DNA of 64,000 nt from Mycolicibacterium peregrinum (GTDB taxonomy: Bacteria; Actinomycetota; Actinomycetes; Mycobacteriales; Mycobacteriaceae), in assembly GCF_002102345.1 (NCBI RefSeq), contig NZ_LQPP01000025.1, positions 124,001 to 188,000 on the forward strand, written 5' to 3'. Shown one piece after another: positions 54,531 through 64,000 of the stretch. The notes beneath the pieces were generated by a model that saw only the letters and a program-made list of their open reading frames with translations, was not told the origin of the DNA and ran no database searches. A program made the position numbers and the translations under genes. How positions within the stretch are numbered: the stretch's first letter is position 1; every line of letters starts with the position of its first letter.

Positions 54531-55060
54531 TTGGCCACGGTCTCCTCAGTCCCGACACCGGCAGTTCTTCCGACCACCGAACCCACGGCCGCCCCGACGG
54601 CCACGCCGGTGAGCACATCGGTGGGATAGTGCACGCCCAGCACCAGACGCGACAGCGCCATCGGCACCACCAGCAGCGCACGCACGGGCAGACCGGTGGT
54701 CCGGGCCAGCAGCACCGCGGCGGCGGCGGTCGAGGTGGCATGTGCCGAGGGGAAACTCAACCGGCTCGGCGTCCCGACGTTCACGGCGATATCGGGGTGG
54801 TGCGGCCGCTCACGGCGGACCACCCGCTTGATCAGGACCGCGGCGGCGTGGGCCAAGAAGGCCCCGGCACCCACCGCCAACCATGACTTGCGCTTGGCCG
54901 GCTGGGCCAGCGCACCGGCAGCCGCGAGCCCGAGCCAACCCAGGCTGTGCTCGCCGAAATGCGACAGCGCACGAGCGCCGGTCAGCACGCCCGGCCGGGT
55001 GGCCAGGGCAGACTGCACGGCTACCAACACGGCGTCTTCGCCGCGCGGGGCATCGGTCAT
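54527..55060 (-). CDS. PAP2-type phosphatase (Rv3807c; proposed DPPR phosphatase)
   Basis: 177 residues with the three PAP2 motifs: KRVVRRERPHH, FPSAHATST and SRLVLGVHYPTD, on four to five helices. It is proposed to remove the 5-phosphate from decaprenylphosphoryl-5-phosphoribose made by UbiA, before DprE1. Gene position between glfT2 and ubiA supports this; loss of Rv3807c is reported to be tolerated, so other phosphatases may share the task. It starts 4 nt before the glfT2 stop region, with 1 nt between the genes. Confidence 0.93.
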   Translation of the reverse strand: MTDAPRGEDAVLVAVQSALATRPGVLTGARALSHFGEHSLGWLGLAAAGALAQPAKRKSWLAVGAGAFLAHAAAVLIKRVVRRERPHHPDIAVNVGTPSRLSFPSAHATSTAAAAVLLARTTGLPVRALLVVPMALSRLVLGVHYPTDVLTGVAVGAAVGSVVGRTAGVGTEETVAK

Positions 55061-55061
55061 G

Positions 55062-58318
<3,257 letters not shown>

Positions 58319-58446
58319 TCAATATCGTCACTCTAGACACACGAGTAACAGCCTTAACATCGATCTCGTTGGCATTCATGGGCTCCACACCACCTGGTCC
58401 GGAACCGCCGATGAAGTAAGCGGAGAGCACCCCGTGCGATCCGAAA

Positions 58447-58463
58447 TGCAGTCCTTAACTGCA
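58447..58463 (+). promoter_or_regulatory. Palindrome in the erp leader
   Basis: TGCAGT-CCTTA-ACTGCA is a perfect 6-bp inverted repeat ending 20 nt before the erp GTG and just upstream of its GAGGAG Shine-Dalgarno (58472-58477). It sits in the 240-bp glf/erp divergent gap and could be an operator or a leader hairpin. Confidence 0.4.
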
Positions 58464-58483
58464 AACATATTGAGGAGACTTCC

Positions 58484-59431
58484 GTGCCGAACCGCCGTCG
58501 ACGCAAGCTCTCGACAGCCATGAGCGCAGTCGCCGCAGTGGCAGTCGCAAGTCCAGTCGCCCTAGTTGCCATGTCGCAGCTGTCCCCCGCGCCGCAGGAG
58601 CGCGAGTTCACCCAGGCAGCGCTGGTCACCGACCTGCCGGGCGAACTGATGTCCGCACTCTCGCAGGGCCTGTCCCAGTTCGGCATCAACCTGCCGCCGA
58701 TGCCCATGCTGGGCGGCACCTCGCCGACCCCGACGCTCGGCTCGCCGACCCTGACCTCTCCCGGTCTGGCGTCGCCGGGTCTGACGTCACCCGGGCTGAC
58801 CGCGCCGGGCCTGACCGACCCGGGTCTCACCTCACCCGGACTGACGTCGCCGGGGCTCACGTCACCCGGACTCACTTCGCCGGGGCTCGCCTCACCGGGT
58901 CTGACGTCCCCTGACGCCGCGCTGACCAGCCCCAATGGCGCGACGCCGAGCTTGACCTCGCCGACTGCCGGCCTTCCGGCCGCACCCGGCGGGTTGACCA
59001 ACCCGGCGCTCACCCCGCCGGGGACCGGCTCGCTGACCAACCCGGCACTGACGCCGGCCGGCGCGGCACCTGGCGGGCTGACCACCACCCCGGCCGGACT
59101 GGGCGGGGGCCTGACCTCGCCGACAGGCCTGGACCCGGCCTTGAGCGGTGGCCTGGGAGCCCCGGGTGAGGTGCCGATCTCGGCTCCGATCGGGCTCGAT
59201 CCCAGTGCGGGCACCTACCCGCTGCTGGGCGCCGACCCGTCCTTGGCCGCGATGCCCGCGACCAGCAGCGGCGGTGGCGGACTGTTCGGCGACCTGTCCA
59301 GCGCGGCCAACCAGCTCGGCGCCGGCCAGGCCATCGATCTGCTCAAGGGCATGGTCATGCCGGCGATCACCTCGGCGATGAAGCCGCCGGTGCCCGCGGC
59401 CCCGGCCCCGGTTCCCCCGCCGCCCGCCTAG
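58484..59431 (+). CDS. erp: Exported repetitive protein Erp/PirG (Rv3810)
   Basis: 315 residues: a signal peptide of about 35, a conserved N-terminal domain (EREFTQAALVTDLPGELMSA), a central PGLTS repeat block (residues 88-142), a second Pro/Gly/Thr-rich stretch, and a conserved C-terminal domain (GAGQAIDLLKGMVMPAITSA) with a Pro-Ala tail. Erp is a surface-exposed cell-wall protein needed for full growth in macrophages and normal envelope integrity in mycobacteria. GTG start with GAGGAG upstream. The repeat number differs between species, and this copy has eleven units. Confidence 0.95.
   Translation: MPNRRRRKLSTAMSAVAAVAVASPVALVAMSQLSPAPQEREFTQAALVTDLPGELMSALSQGLSQFGINLPPMPMLGGTSPTPTLGSPTLTSPGLASPGLTSPGLTAPGLTDPGLTSPGLTSPGLTSPGLTSPGLASPGLTSPDAALTSPNGATPSLTSPTAGLPAAPGGLTNPALTPPGTGSLTNPALTPAGAAPGGLTTTPAGLGGGLTSPTGLDPALSGGLGAPGEVPISAPIGLDPSAGTYPLLGADPSLAAMPATSSGGGGLFGDLSSAANQLGAGQAIDLLKGMVMPAITSAMKPPVPAAPAPVPPPPA
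58745..58909 (+). repeat. Eleven in-frame PGLTS pentapeptide units in erp
   Basis: Eleven 15-nt units: PTLTS, PGLAS, PGLTS, PGLTA, PGLTD, four PGLTS, PGLAS, PGLTS. Third-base differences between units (for example TCACCCGGACTG against TCGCCGGGGCTC) show they have diverged rather than just expanded. Confidence 0.95.
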
Positions 59432-59451
59432 CGAGTAAGCCCGGTTGAAAG

Positions 59452-59489
59452 AACGGCACCGCAGAAGCCATCGGCTCTGCGGTGCCGTT
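59452..59489 (+). terminator. Terminator after erp
   Basis: A perfect 14-bp stem, AACGGCACCGCAGA / TCTGCGGTGCCGTT, with a 10-nt loop, 21 nt past the erp stop codon. No U-tract follows. Confidence 0.85.
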
Positions 59490-59547
59490 GTGCGCGAAAG
59501 GCGACGCGCAGGCCGTGTCGAATCATTCGTAACACCAGACTCATACG

Positions 59548-59553
59548 TAACAT
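59548..59553 (+). promoter_or_regulatory. Candidate -10 of the amidase gene
   Basis: TAACAT, the same hexamer as before embA, 6 nt before the GTG at 59560; leaderless spacing. Confidence 0.4.
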
Positions 59554-59559
59554 CAGTCC

Positions 59560-61167
59560 GTGCAGTCCCGCCGTTCCGCGCCGTCGATTCTCTTCACCGC
59601 ACTCGCGGCGACGGTCGTGATCGTGCCGTGGGCCATCTCCGGATCCGATTCCGGCGAACACCAAACCGCATCAGACGCTGCGCCGCAGCTCACACAGCAA
59701 CCACTCGACAATCTCACGGTCGGTGAGAGCATCCGCGAGGTCCATCAGGACACCCCGTTCTCGATGGTCGCCCTCACCTCGCCGGACCTGCGCGGCACCT
59801 CGGCCCGGGTTCGCGCCCGCAAGGACGACGGCAGCTGGGGACCCTGGTATCAGGCCGAGAATCTCGACGGGGTCGGCGCCGACACACCCGGCCCCCGCGG
59901 CACCGAACCGGTGTTCGTCGGCCGTACCAACACTGTGCAGATCGCCGTCACCCGCGCGCCGCAAGCCCCACCGCCGCCTCCCGGCAAGAAGGGGAACGCC
60001 GGGCCGGCGCTCGGCTATGTACCTGCCAACGTCGAAGCGCCCATCGGCCAGAACGTCACCGCGGTCCTGATCAGCCCGCCCCAGGCCCCCGTCGACGTCG
60101 GCCCGCTGCCCACCGCCGCCATCAACCCCGGCCAACCCCCGACCATCATCAGCCGCGCACAGTGGGGCGCCAACGAGTCGATGCGGTGCGGAAACACCGT
60201 GTACGACAAGGGCATCCGAGCCGGCATCGTGCACCACACAGCGGGTAGCAACGATTACGCCCCCGAGGACTCGGCAGGCATCATCCGGTCGATCTACGAG
60301 TACCACACCCGCGAGCTGGGCTGGTGCGACATCGCCTACAACGCCATGGTCGACAAATACGGCCAGGTGTTCGAGGGCCGCGCAGGCGGCATGGACAAGC
60401 CCGTCGAGGGATCCCACACCGGCGGGTTCAACATCGACACCTGGGGTGTGGCGATGATGGGCGACTTCGACGTCGTGCCACCGACCGAGATCCAGGTGCG
60501 CAACACGGGCCGTCTGCTGGGCTGGCGGCTCGGCCTCGATCACATCGACCCGCACGGCACCGTCGTTCTCACCTCGGCCGGCGGATCCTTCACCCACTTC
60601 CCGCGCGGAGCCACCCCCACATTGCCGACGATCTTCACCCACCGAGATGTCGGCATCACCGACTGCCCGGGCAACGCGGCGTACGCCCAGATGGACCACA
60701 TCCGCGACATCGCCGCCCGGTTCAACCAGCCGCCCGGCCCCGCGGACCTGGCCGACCAGATGCGCGGCGGCGCGATCTACAACCGGTGGCAGGCCGCGGG
60801 CGGTGCGGCCGGGATGCTGGGCAATCCAACCTCCCCCGAGACCGCGGGCGAAGGTGCCACCCGTTACGCCACCTTCGAGCGCGGCGCCGTGTACTGGTCA
60901 CCCGACAGCGGTGCCGAACCGGTCTCGGGAGCCATCTACGAGGCGTGGGGAAGCCTTGGCTTCGAACGGGGAGTCCTGGGCCTGCCGACCAGTTCCGAGA
61001 TCCCAGAACCCCAATGGATCGTGCAGAACTTCCAGCACGGCACGCTGAACTTCGACCGCGAGAAGGGCACGGTCACCCGTGTCGTCGACGGCGTGCCGAC
61101 CGAGCTGCCCCCGCCGTCGCCCGATGAACAGCCGGTGCAGCTGGAGCGCTTCACCCCGATCACCTGA
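59560..61167 (+). CDS. PGRP-type N-acetylmuramoyl-L-alanine amidase with LGFP repeats (Rv3811)
   Basis: 535 residues. Signal peptide (about 1-28), a linker-rich N region, then a PGRP/amidase_2 domain (about 190-370) with the zinc-ligand motifs IVHHTAGSNDY and THRDVGITDCPG, and at the C end LGFP-like units (YNRWQAAGGAAGMLGNPTS; YEAWGSLGFERGVLGLPTS) thought to bind the cell wall. It should cleave the amide between muramic acid and the stem peptide outside the membrane. The start is GTG at 59560 with a leaderless -10. Confidence 0.92.
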   Translation: MQSRRSAPSILFTALAATVVIVPWAISGSDSGEHQTASDAAPQLTQQPLDNLTVGESIREVHQDTPFSMVALTSPDLRGTSARVRARKDDGSWGPWYQAENLDGVGADTPGPRGTEPVFVGRTNTVQIAVTRAPQAPPPPPGKKGNAGPALGYVPANVEAPIGQNVTAVLISPPQAPVDVGPLPTAAINPGQPPTIISRAQWGANESMRCGNTVYDKGIRAGIVHHTAGSNDYAPEDSAGIIRSIYEYHTRELGWCDIAYNAMVDKYGQVFEGRAGGMDKPVEGSHTGGFNIDTWGVAMMGDFDVVPPTEIQVRNTGRLLGWRLGLDHIDPHGTVVLTSAGGSFTHFPRGATPTLPTIFTHRDVGITDCPGNAAYAQMDHIRDIAARFNQPPGPADLADQMRGGAIYNRWQAAGGAAGMLGNPTSPETAGEGATRYATFERGAVYWSPDSGAEPVSGAIYEAWGSLGFERGVLGLPTSSEIPEPQWIVQNFQHGTLNFDREKGTVTRVVDGVPTELPPPSPDEQPVQLERFTPIT

Positions 61168-61188
61168 CCCGGCGAAACCGGTTGCAGC

Positions 61189-62016
61189 TCAGGACCACCA
61201 GCGTTCGAGCACGTGGGCCACACCATTCTCGGCATTGGTCACGGTGACCTCGTCAGCCGCGGCCACCGCTTCAGGATGGGCATTGCCCATCGCCACTCCA
61301 CGCCCGGCCCAGCTCAACATCGGTATGTCGTTGGGCATGTCGCCGAAGGTGACGATATCGGTCGCGCTGAGTCCCAGCGGGGCGGCCAACTCCGCCACAC
61401 CGGTGGCCTTGCTGATGCCCAGCGGTACCACCTCGATCAGACCGTTGTTGGTCGAGTAGGTGATATCGCCTTGTAAGCCAACGTGTTTGAGCAGTTCGGC
61501 GGCCATGTCGGCACTACGAGCGCCGGCCTTGCGGATGAGCAGCTTTACCGCAGGGGCACTGAGCAGATCCTCCACCGACACCTCGGTGTTGTCCGGATTG
61601 AGCCAGGCATGTTCATATCCCGGCGAGCTGACGAACTGCGGGGTCGCCGCGTCGTGCGCAGACCGACCCACCCGTTCCACCGCCAGCCCCGCGCCCGGGA
61701 TCACCCGCGTGGCGATCTCGGCGAGCTCACCGAGCACATCGGTCGAGAGCGTGTGCGCCGACACGATGCGGTCGGTGGCCGGGTCGTAGATCACGGCGCC
61801 ATTGGCGCACACCGCCATCGGCGCGAGGCCGAGGCCGTCGACCACCGGTGCGATCCAGCGCGGCGGCCGTCCGGTGGCCAGGACGAATGTCGTCCCCGCC
61901 GCCACCGCGGCCTGTACCGCCGCCCGCGTACGCGGCGTGACCCTCTCGTCCTCGTCGAGCAGCGTTCCGTCCACGTCGGAAGCGATCAGCCCCGGCGCCC
62001 GTTCGTCGCTCATCAA
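61189..62016 (-). CDS. HAD-superfamily phosphatase, Cof type (Rv3813c)
   Basis: 275 residues. Motif I is ASDVDGTLLDEDE, motif II lies in FVLATGRPP, and motifs III/IV are ISKATGVAEL and TFGDMPNDIPML. The C2b cap of the Cof subfamily lies between. Members dephosphorylate sugar phosphates or FMN-type cofactors. It starts at the ATG overlapping the acyltransferase stop by 4 nt (62013-62016), so the three genes 63570 to 61189 form one operon. Confidence 0.9.
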   Translation of the reverse strand: MMSDERAPGLIASDVDGTLLDEDERVTPRTRAAVQAAVAAGTTFVLATGRPPRWIAPVVDGLGLAPMAVCANGAVIYDPATDRIVSAHTLSTDVLGELAEIATRVIPGAGLAVERVGRSAHDAATPQFVSSPGYEHAWLNPDNTEVSVEDLLSAPAVKLLIRKAGARSADMAAELLKHVGLQGDITYSTNNGLIEVVPLGISKATGVAELAAPLGLSATDIVTFGDMPNDIPMLSWAGRGVAMGNAHPEAVAAADEVTVTNAENGVAHVLERWWS

Positions 62017-62771
62017 TTATTTCCCGTCGCTTCGCTCGCCCGCTTACGCGCACGTTCGGCCAATTCCGCCTCGTCGAGCAGCTTCGCTTCGGCCGGTGTC
62101 GGCGCACTTCCACCGAGCCGGTTCGGTACCCAGTACGCCCCGGCAGGCTCGGCGTAGCCCTGATGGGTCTGCTCGAGCAGTGCCGACATCGCGGCCCGCA
62201 GGGTGTCGTCGATCTGGGTGACCGAACCCGATGCCCAGATCGGCTCGCCGACCGCCACACTCACGGGGATTTTCTTGCGCCCCAGCGACTTCGGGTGGTC
62301 CTTGGTCCAGATGCGCTGGGCTCCCCAGACGATCAGCGGAATGATCGGCACACCGGACTCCAGGGCCATGCGCGCCGCACCGGTCTTGAAGTCCTTGAGC
62401 TCGAAGCTGCGGCTGATCGTCGCCTCCGGGTACACCCCGACCAACTCGCCGCGGCGTAACGCCTCCACCGCCGCGCTGTAGGCACCCGCTCCCGCCCTGC
62501 GGTCCACCGGGATCGTCCCGGTGTGTTTGATCAGGTAGCCCACCGGCTTCACCTGCTCCATCTCCGCCTTGATCATGAAGCGCATCCGGCGGCCACGTTC
62601 GGTCGCAGCGAGGGCAGCAGGCAGGAAGTCGACGTAGCTGGTGTGGTTGATGGCGACGACGGCGCCACCCGTGGTGGGCAGATTGTCCAGCCCACGGAAG
62701 GTGATCCGGGTTCCGGTGGCCCGCACCACGAGCCCGGCGGCAATCTCCAAACTTCGGAAGACCGGTTCCAT
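62013..62771 (-). CDS. 1-acylglycerol-3-phosphate acyltransferase-like protein (copy 1; Rv3814c-like)
   Basis: 252 residues, PlsC family. The catalytic motif is NHTSYVDF (HX4D), and the substrate motif is GVYPEATISRS in place of the common EGTRS. I chose the ATG at 62771 (MEPVFRSLE), which follows the other copy's stop by 7 nt. It is a tandem paralogue of the gene at 62779-63570, and M. tuberculosis also has a row of such genes (Rv3814c-Rv3816c). The likely job is acylation of lysophosphatidate or another lipid acceptor at the inner membrane face. Confidence 0.9.
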   Translation of the reverse strand: MEPVFRSLEIAAGLVVRATGTRITFRGLDNLPTTGGAVVAINHTSYVDFLPAALAATERGRRMRFMIKAEMEQVKPVGYLIKHTGTIPVDRRAGAGAYSAAVEALRRGELVGVYPEATISRSFELKDFKTGAARMALESGVPIIPLIVWGAQRIWTKDHPKSLGRKKIPVSVAVGEPIWASGSVTQIDDTLRAAMSALLEQTHQGYAEPAGAYWVPNRLGGSAPTPAEAKLLDEAELAERARKRASEATGNN

Positions 62772-62778
62772 ACGCGAC

Positions 62779-63570
62779 TTACCCCGGGGCCCCGGTGGGC
62801 TCAGAAGGTCCGGGTGGGCCGGCTTCGGCTCTCCTGGCCGCCTTCGCGGCGGCCTCGTCGGCATCCATCCGGTTGGCCTCGGCCAGCGTCGGGGCCGAAC
62901 CACCGAGCCGATGCGGCACCCAGAATTCACCGGGCGGATACGGCCCGTAGGCGTCCTGCACCTGGGTGAGCAGATGTTGCATGCGCGAATGCAGCAGCGC
63001 GGTCAACTCCGGCGCGGGCAGGGTGGGCTGGATCGGCTCGCCGACGGCGATCGAGATGGGCACCTTGGGCCGGTACAGATTCTTCGGGTGGCCCTTGGTC
63101 CAGATGCGCTGGGCGCCCCACACGATGTGCGGCACGATCGGCACCCCGGCCTCGATCGCCATCCGCGCGGCGCCGGACTTGAAGTCCTTGATCTCGAAGC
63201 TGCGACTGATCGTCGCCTCGGGATACACCCCGACCAGCTCACCGGCCTTGAGGTAGTCGACCGCGGACTCGAACGAGGCGGCCCCACTGTCGCGGTCCAC
63301 CTCGATGTGGCGCAGGCTGCGCATGATCGGTCCGGTGATCTTGTTGTCGAAGACTTCCTTCTTTGCCATGAACCGGACCTTGCGGCCCCGCTTCTGCAGG
63401 TAGGCGGGCAAGCCGGCAAAGGTGAAGTCGAAGTAGCTGGTGTGGTTGATGGCCACCACCGCACCGCCGGTGACCGGGAGGTTCTCCACCCCCGTCACCG
63501 TGAACTTCAGCCCCTGCAAACGCCAGGCAGCTCGAGCAACTTGTATGACAGTCCCGTACACCGGTTCCAC
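62779..63570 (-). CDS. 1-acylglycerol-3-phosphate acyltransferase-like protein (copy 2)
   Basis: 263 residues, PlsC family. Catalytic NHTSYFDF, then GVYPEATISRS, IVWGAQRIWTKGHP and the C-terminal WVPHRLGGSAPTLAEA shared with copy 1. The start is GTG at 63570, 6 nt after TAGGCT (63577-63582), so the operon mRNA is probably leaderless. The two copies keep all motifs and may differ in acyl chain or acceptor preference. Confidence 0.9.
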   Translation of the reverse strand: MEPVYGTVIQVARAAWRLQGLKFTVTGVENLPVTGGAVVAINHTSYFDFTFAGLPAYLQKRGRKVRFMAKKEVFDNKITGPIMRSLRHIEVDRDSGAASFESAVDYLKAGELVGVYPEATISRSFEIKDFKSGAARMAIEAGVPIVPHIVWGAQRIWTKGHPKNLYRPKVPISIAVGEPIQPTLPAPELTALLHSRMQHLLTQVQDAYGPYPPGEFWVPHRLGGSAPTLAEANRMDADEAAAKAARRAEAGPPGPSEPTGAPG

Positions 63571-63660
63571 GTAGCCAGCCTAATCCCAGCCCGGATCGGC
63601 GCATCACCCAACTCGGGCTAGGCTGGGCGGGCATCGAAGTACTCCATCGAAAGGCCGTTT
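63571..63660. promoter_or_regulatory. Divergent promoters, acyltransferase operon / Rv3818-like gene
   Basis: Minus strand: TAGGCT at 63577-63582, 6 nt before the GTG at 63570. Plus strand: the same hexamer TAGGCT at 63619-63624, giving a leader of about 30 nt with AAAGG before the GTG at 63661. Confidence 0.45.
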
Positions 63661-64000
63661 GTGCAGGTCACCAGCGTCGGGCATGCCGGCTTCCTGATCG
63701 AGACCAAGGCTGGCAGCATTCTGTGCGACCCCTGGGTCAACCCCGCCTACTTCGCCTCCTGGTTCCCGTTCCCCGACAACACGCAGTTGGACTGGGACGC
63801 CTTGGGCGACGTGGACTACCTCTACGTGTCACACCTGCACAAGGACCACTTCGACCCGCAGAACCTGCGCCGCCACGTCAACAAGGACGCCGTGGTGCTG
63901 CTACCGGACTTCCCGGTGCCCGATCTGCAGCGCGAACTGGCCGCGCTGGGTTTCCACCGGTTCTTCGAGACCACCGATTCGGTCAAGCACACCGTGCGCG
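63661..64000 (+). CDS. MBL-fold / Rieske-type protein, N-terminal part (Rv3818-like, runs off the window)
   Basis: 113 codons are visible. The start VTSVGHAGFLIETKAG and DPWVNPAYFASW lead to the metallo-beta-lactamase motif SHLHKDHFD (HxHxDH), which binds two metals. The sequence closely follows M. tuberculosis Rv3818, where an MBL domain is joined to a C-terminal Rieske [2Fe-2S] domain; that part lies beyond the window. GTG start with AAAGG upstream. The substrate is unknown. Confidence 0.88.
   Translation, partial: MQVTSVGHAGFLIETKAGSILCDPWVNPAYFASWFPFPDNTQLDWDALGDVDYLYVSHLHKDHFDPQNLRRHVNKDAVVLLPDFPVPDLQRELAALGFHRFFETTDSVKHTVR

Noticed and set aside
58745..58909. A regular repeat array that could suggest CRISPR or a satellite
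   Set aside because: The 15-nt units are in frame, encode PGLTS and have no spacers; this is the known repeat of Erp.

Overview
The window is high-GC actinobacterial DNA from a Mycobacterium, most likely a rapid grower (Mycolicibacterium type). The arabinogalactan and mycolate genes are those of the M. tuberculosis Rv3777-Rv3818 segment in nearly the same order. An intact MspA-family porin, furA-katG placed inside the dpr locus, and several extra regulators fit a fast-growing species. Gene equivalences to M. tuberculosis are from memory of protein sequences; no database was searched.

Layout. (1) 1-1911: the end of an integrated element, with a tyrosine integrase, a small excisionase-like protein and a tRNA-Ser(UGA) whose 3' end faces the integrase. 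(2) 1931-9860: MarR regulator and quinone reductase (divergent), an aminotransferase-fold protein lacking its PLP lysine, an Rv3779-like GT-C membrane protein, the proteasome activator Bpa, and the galactan export/initiation genes wzt-glfT1-wzm. (3) 9866-14187: accessory block with a flavin-split-barrel protein, MspA-type porin, AhpD-like protein, MocR regulator and TRIC-like channel. (4) 14221-34922: Rv3789-like GtrA protein, dprE1, then about 6.2 kb of unrelated genes (furA-katG, TetR/DUF2236, TetR/epimerase), then dprE2-aftA-embC and embA-embB. (5) 34925-37967: a TetR fragment, an SRPBCC/TetR pair and a carotenoid-dehydrogenase-like flavoprotein. (6) 38006-58243, all minus strand: fadD32-pks13-accD4, the cutinase-like Rv3802c homologue, a DUF732 lipoprotein, fbpD, fbpA, a decayed Ag85 paralogue, and glf-glfT2-PAP2-ubiA-aftB. 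(7) 58484-64000: erp, a PGRP amidase, a HAD phosphatase, two acyltransferases and the start of an Rv3818-like MBL protein.

How it works together. Glf supplies UDP-Galf. GlfT1 and GlfT2 build galactan on a lipid carrier and Wzm/Wzt export it. UbiA, the PAP2 phosphatase and DprE1/DprE2 make decaprenyl-phosphoryl-arabinose. AftA, EmbA/B/C and AftB use that donor outside the membrane. FadD32, Pks13 and AccD4 make mycolic acids, which FbpA transfers to arabinan. The window therefore holds most of the pathway for the mycolyl-arabinogalactan wall.

The main departures from the standard locus are the operon-splitting insertion between dprE1 and dprE2, with two TetR modules that each carry doubled palindromic operators; a possible leaderless upstream ORF over the dprE2 start; the decayed third Ag85-family gene; the lysine-less aminotransferase; and the tRNA-Ser integration junction. 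Many genes here start 6-8 nt after a TANNNT hexamer, which suggests widespread leaderless transcription.
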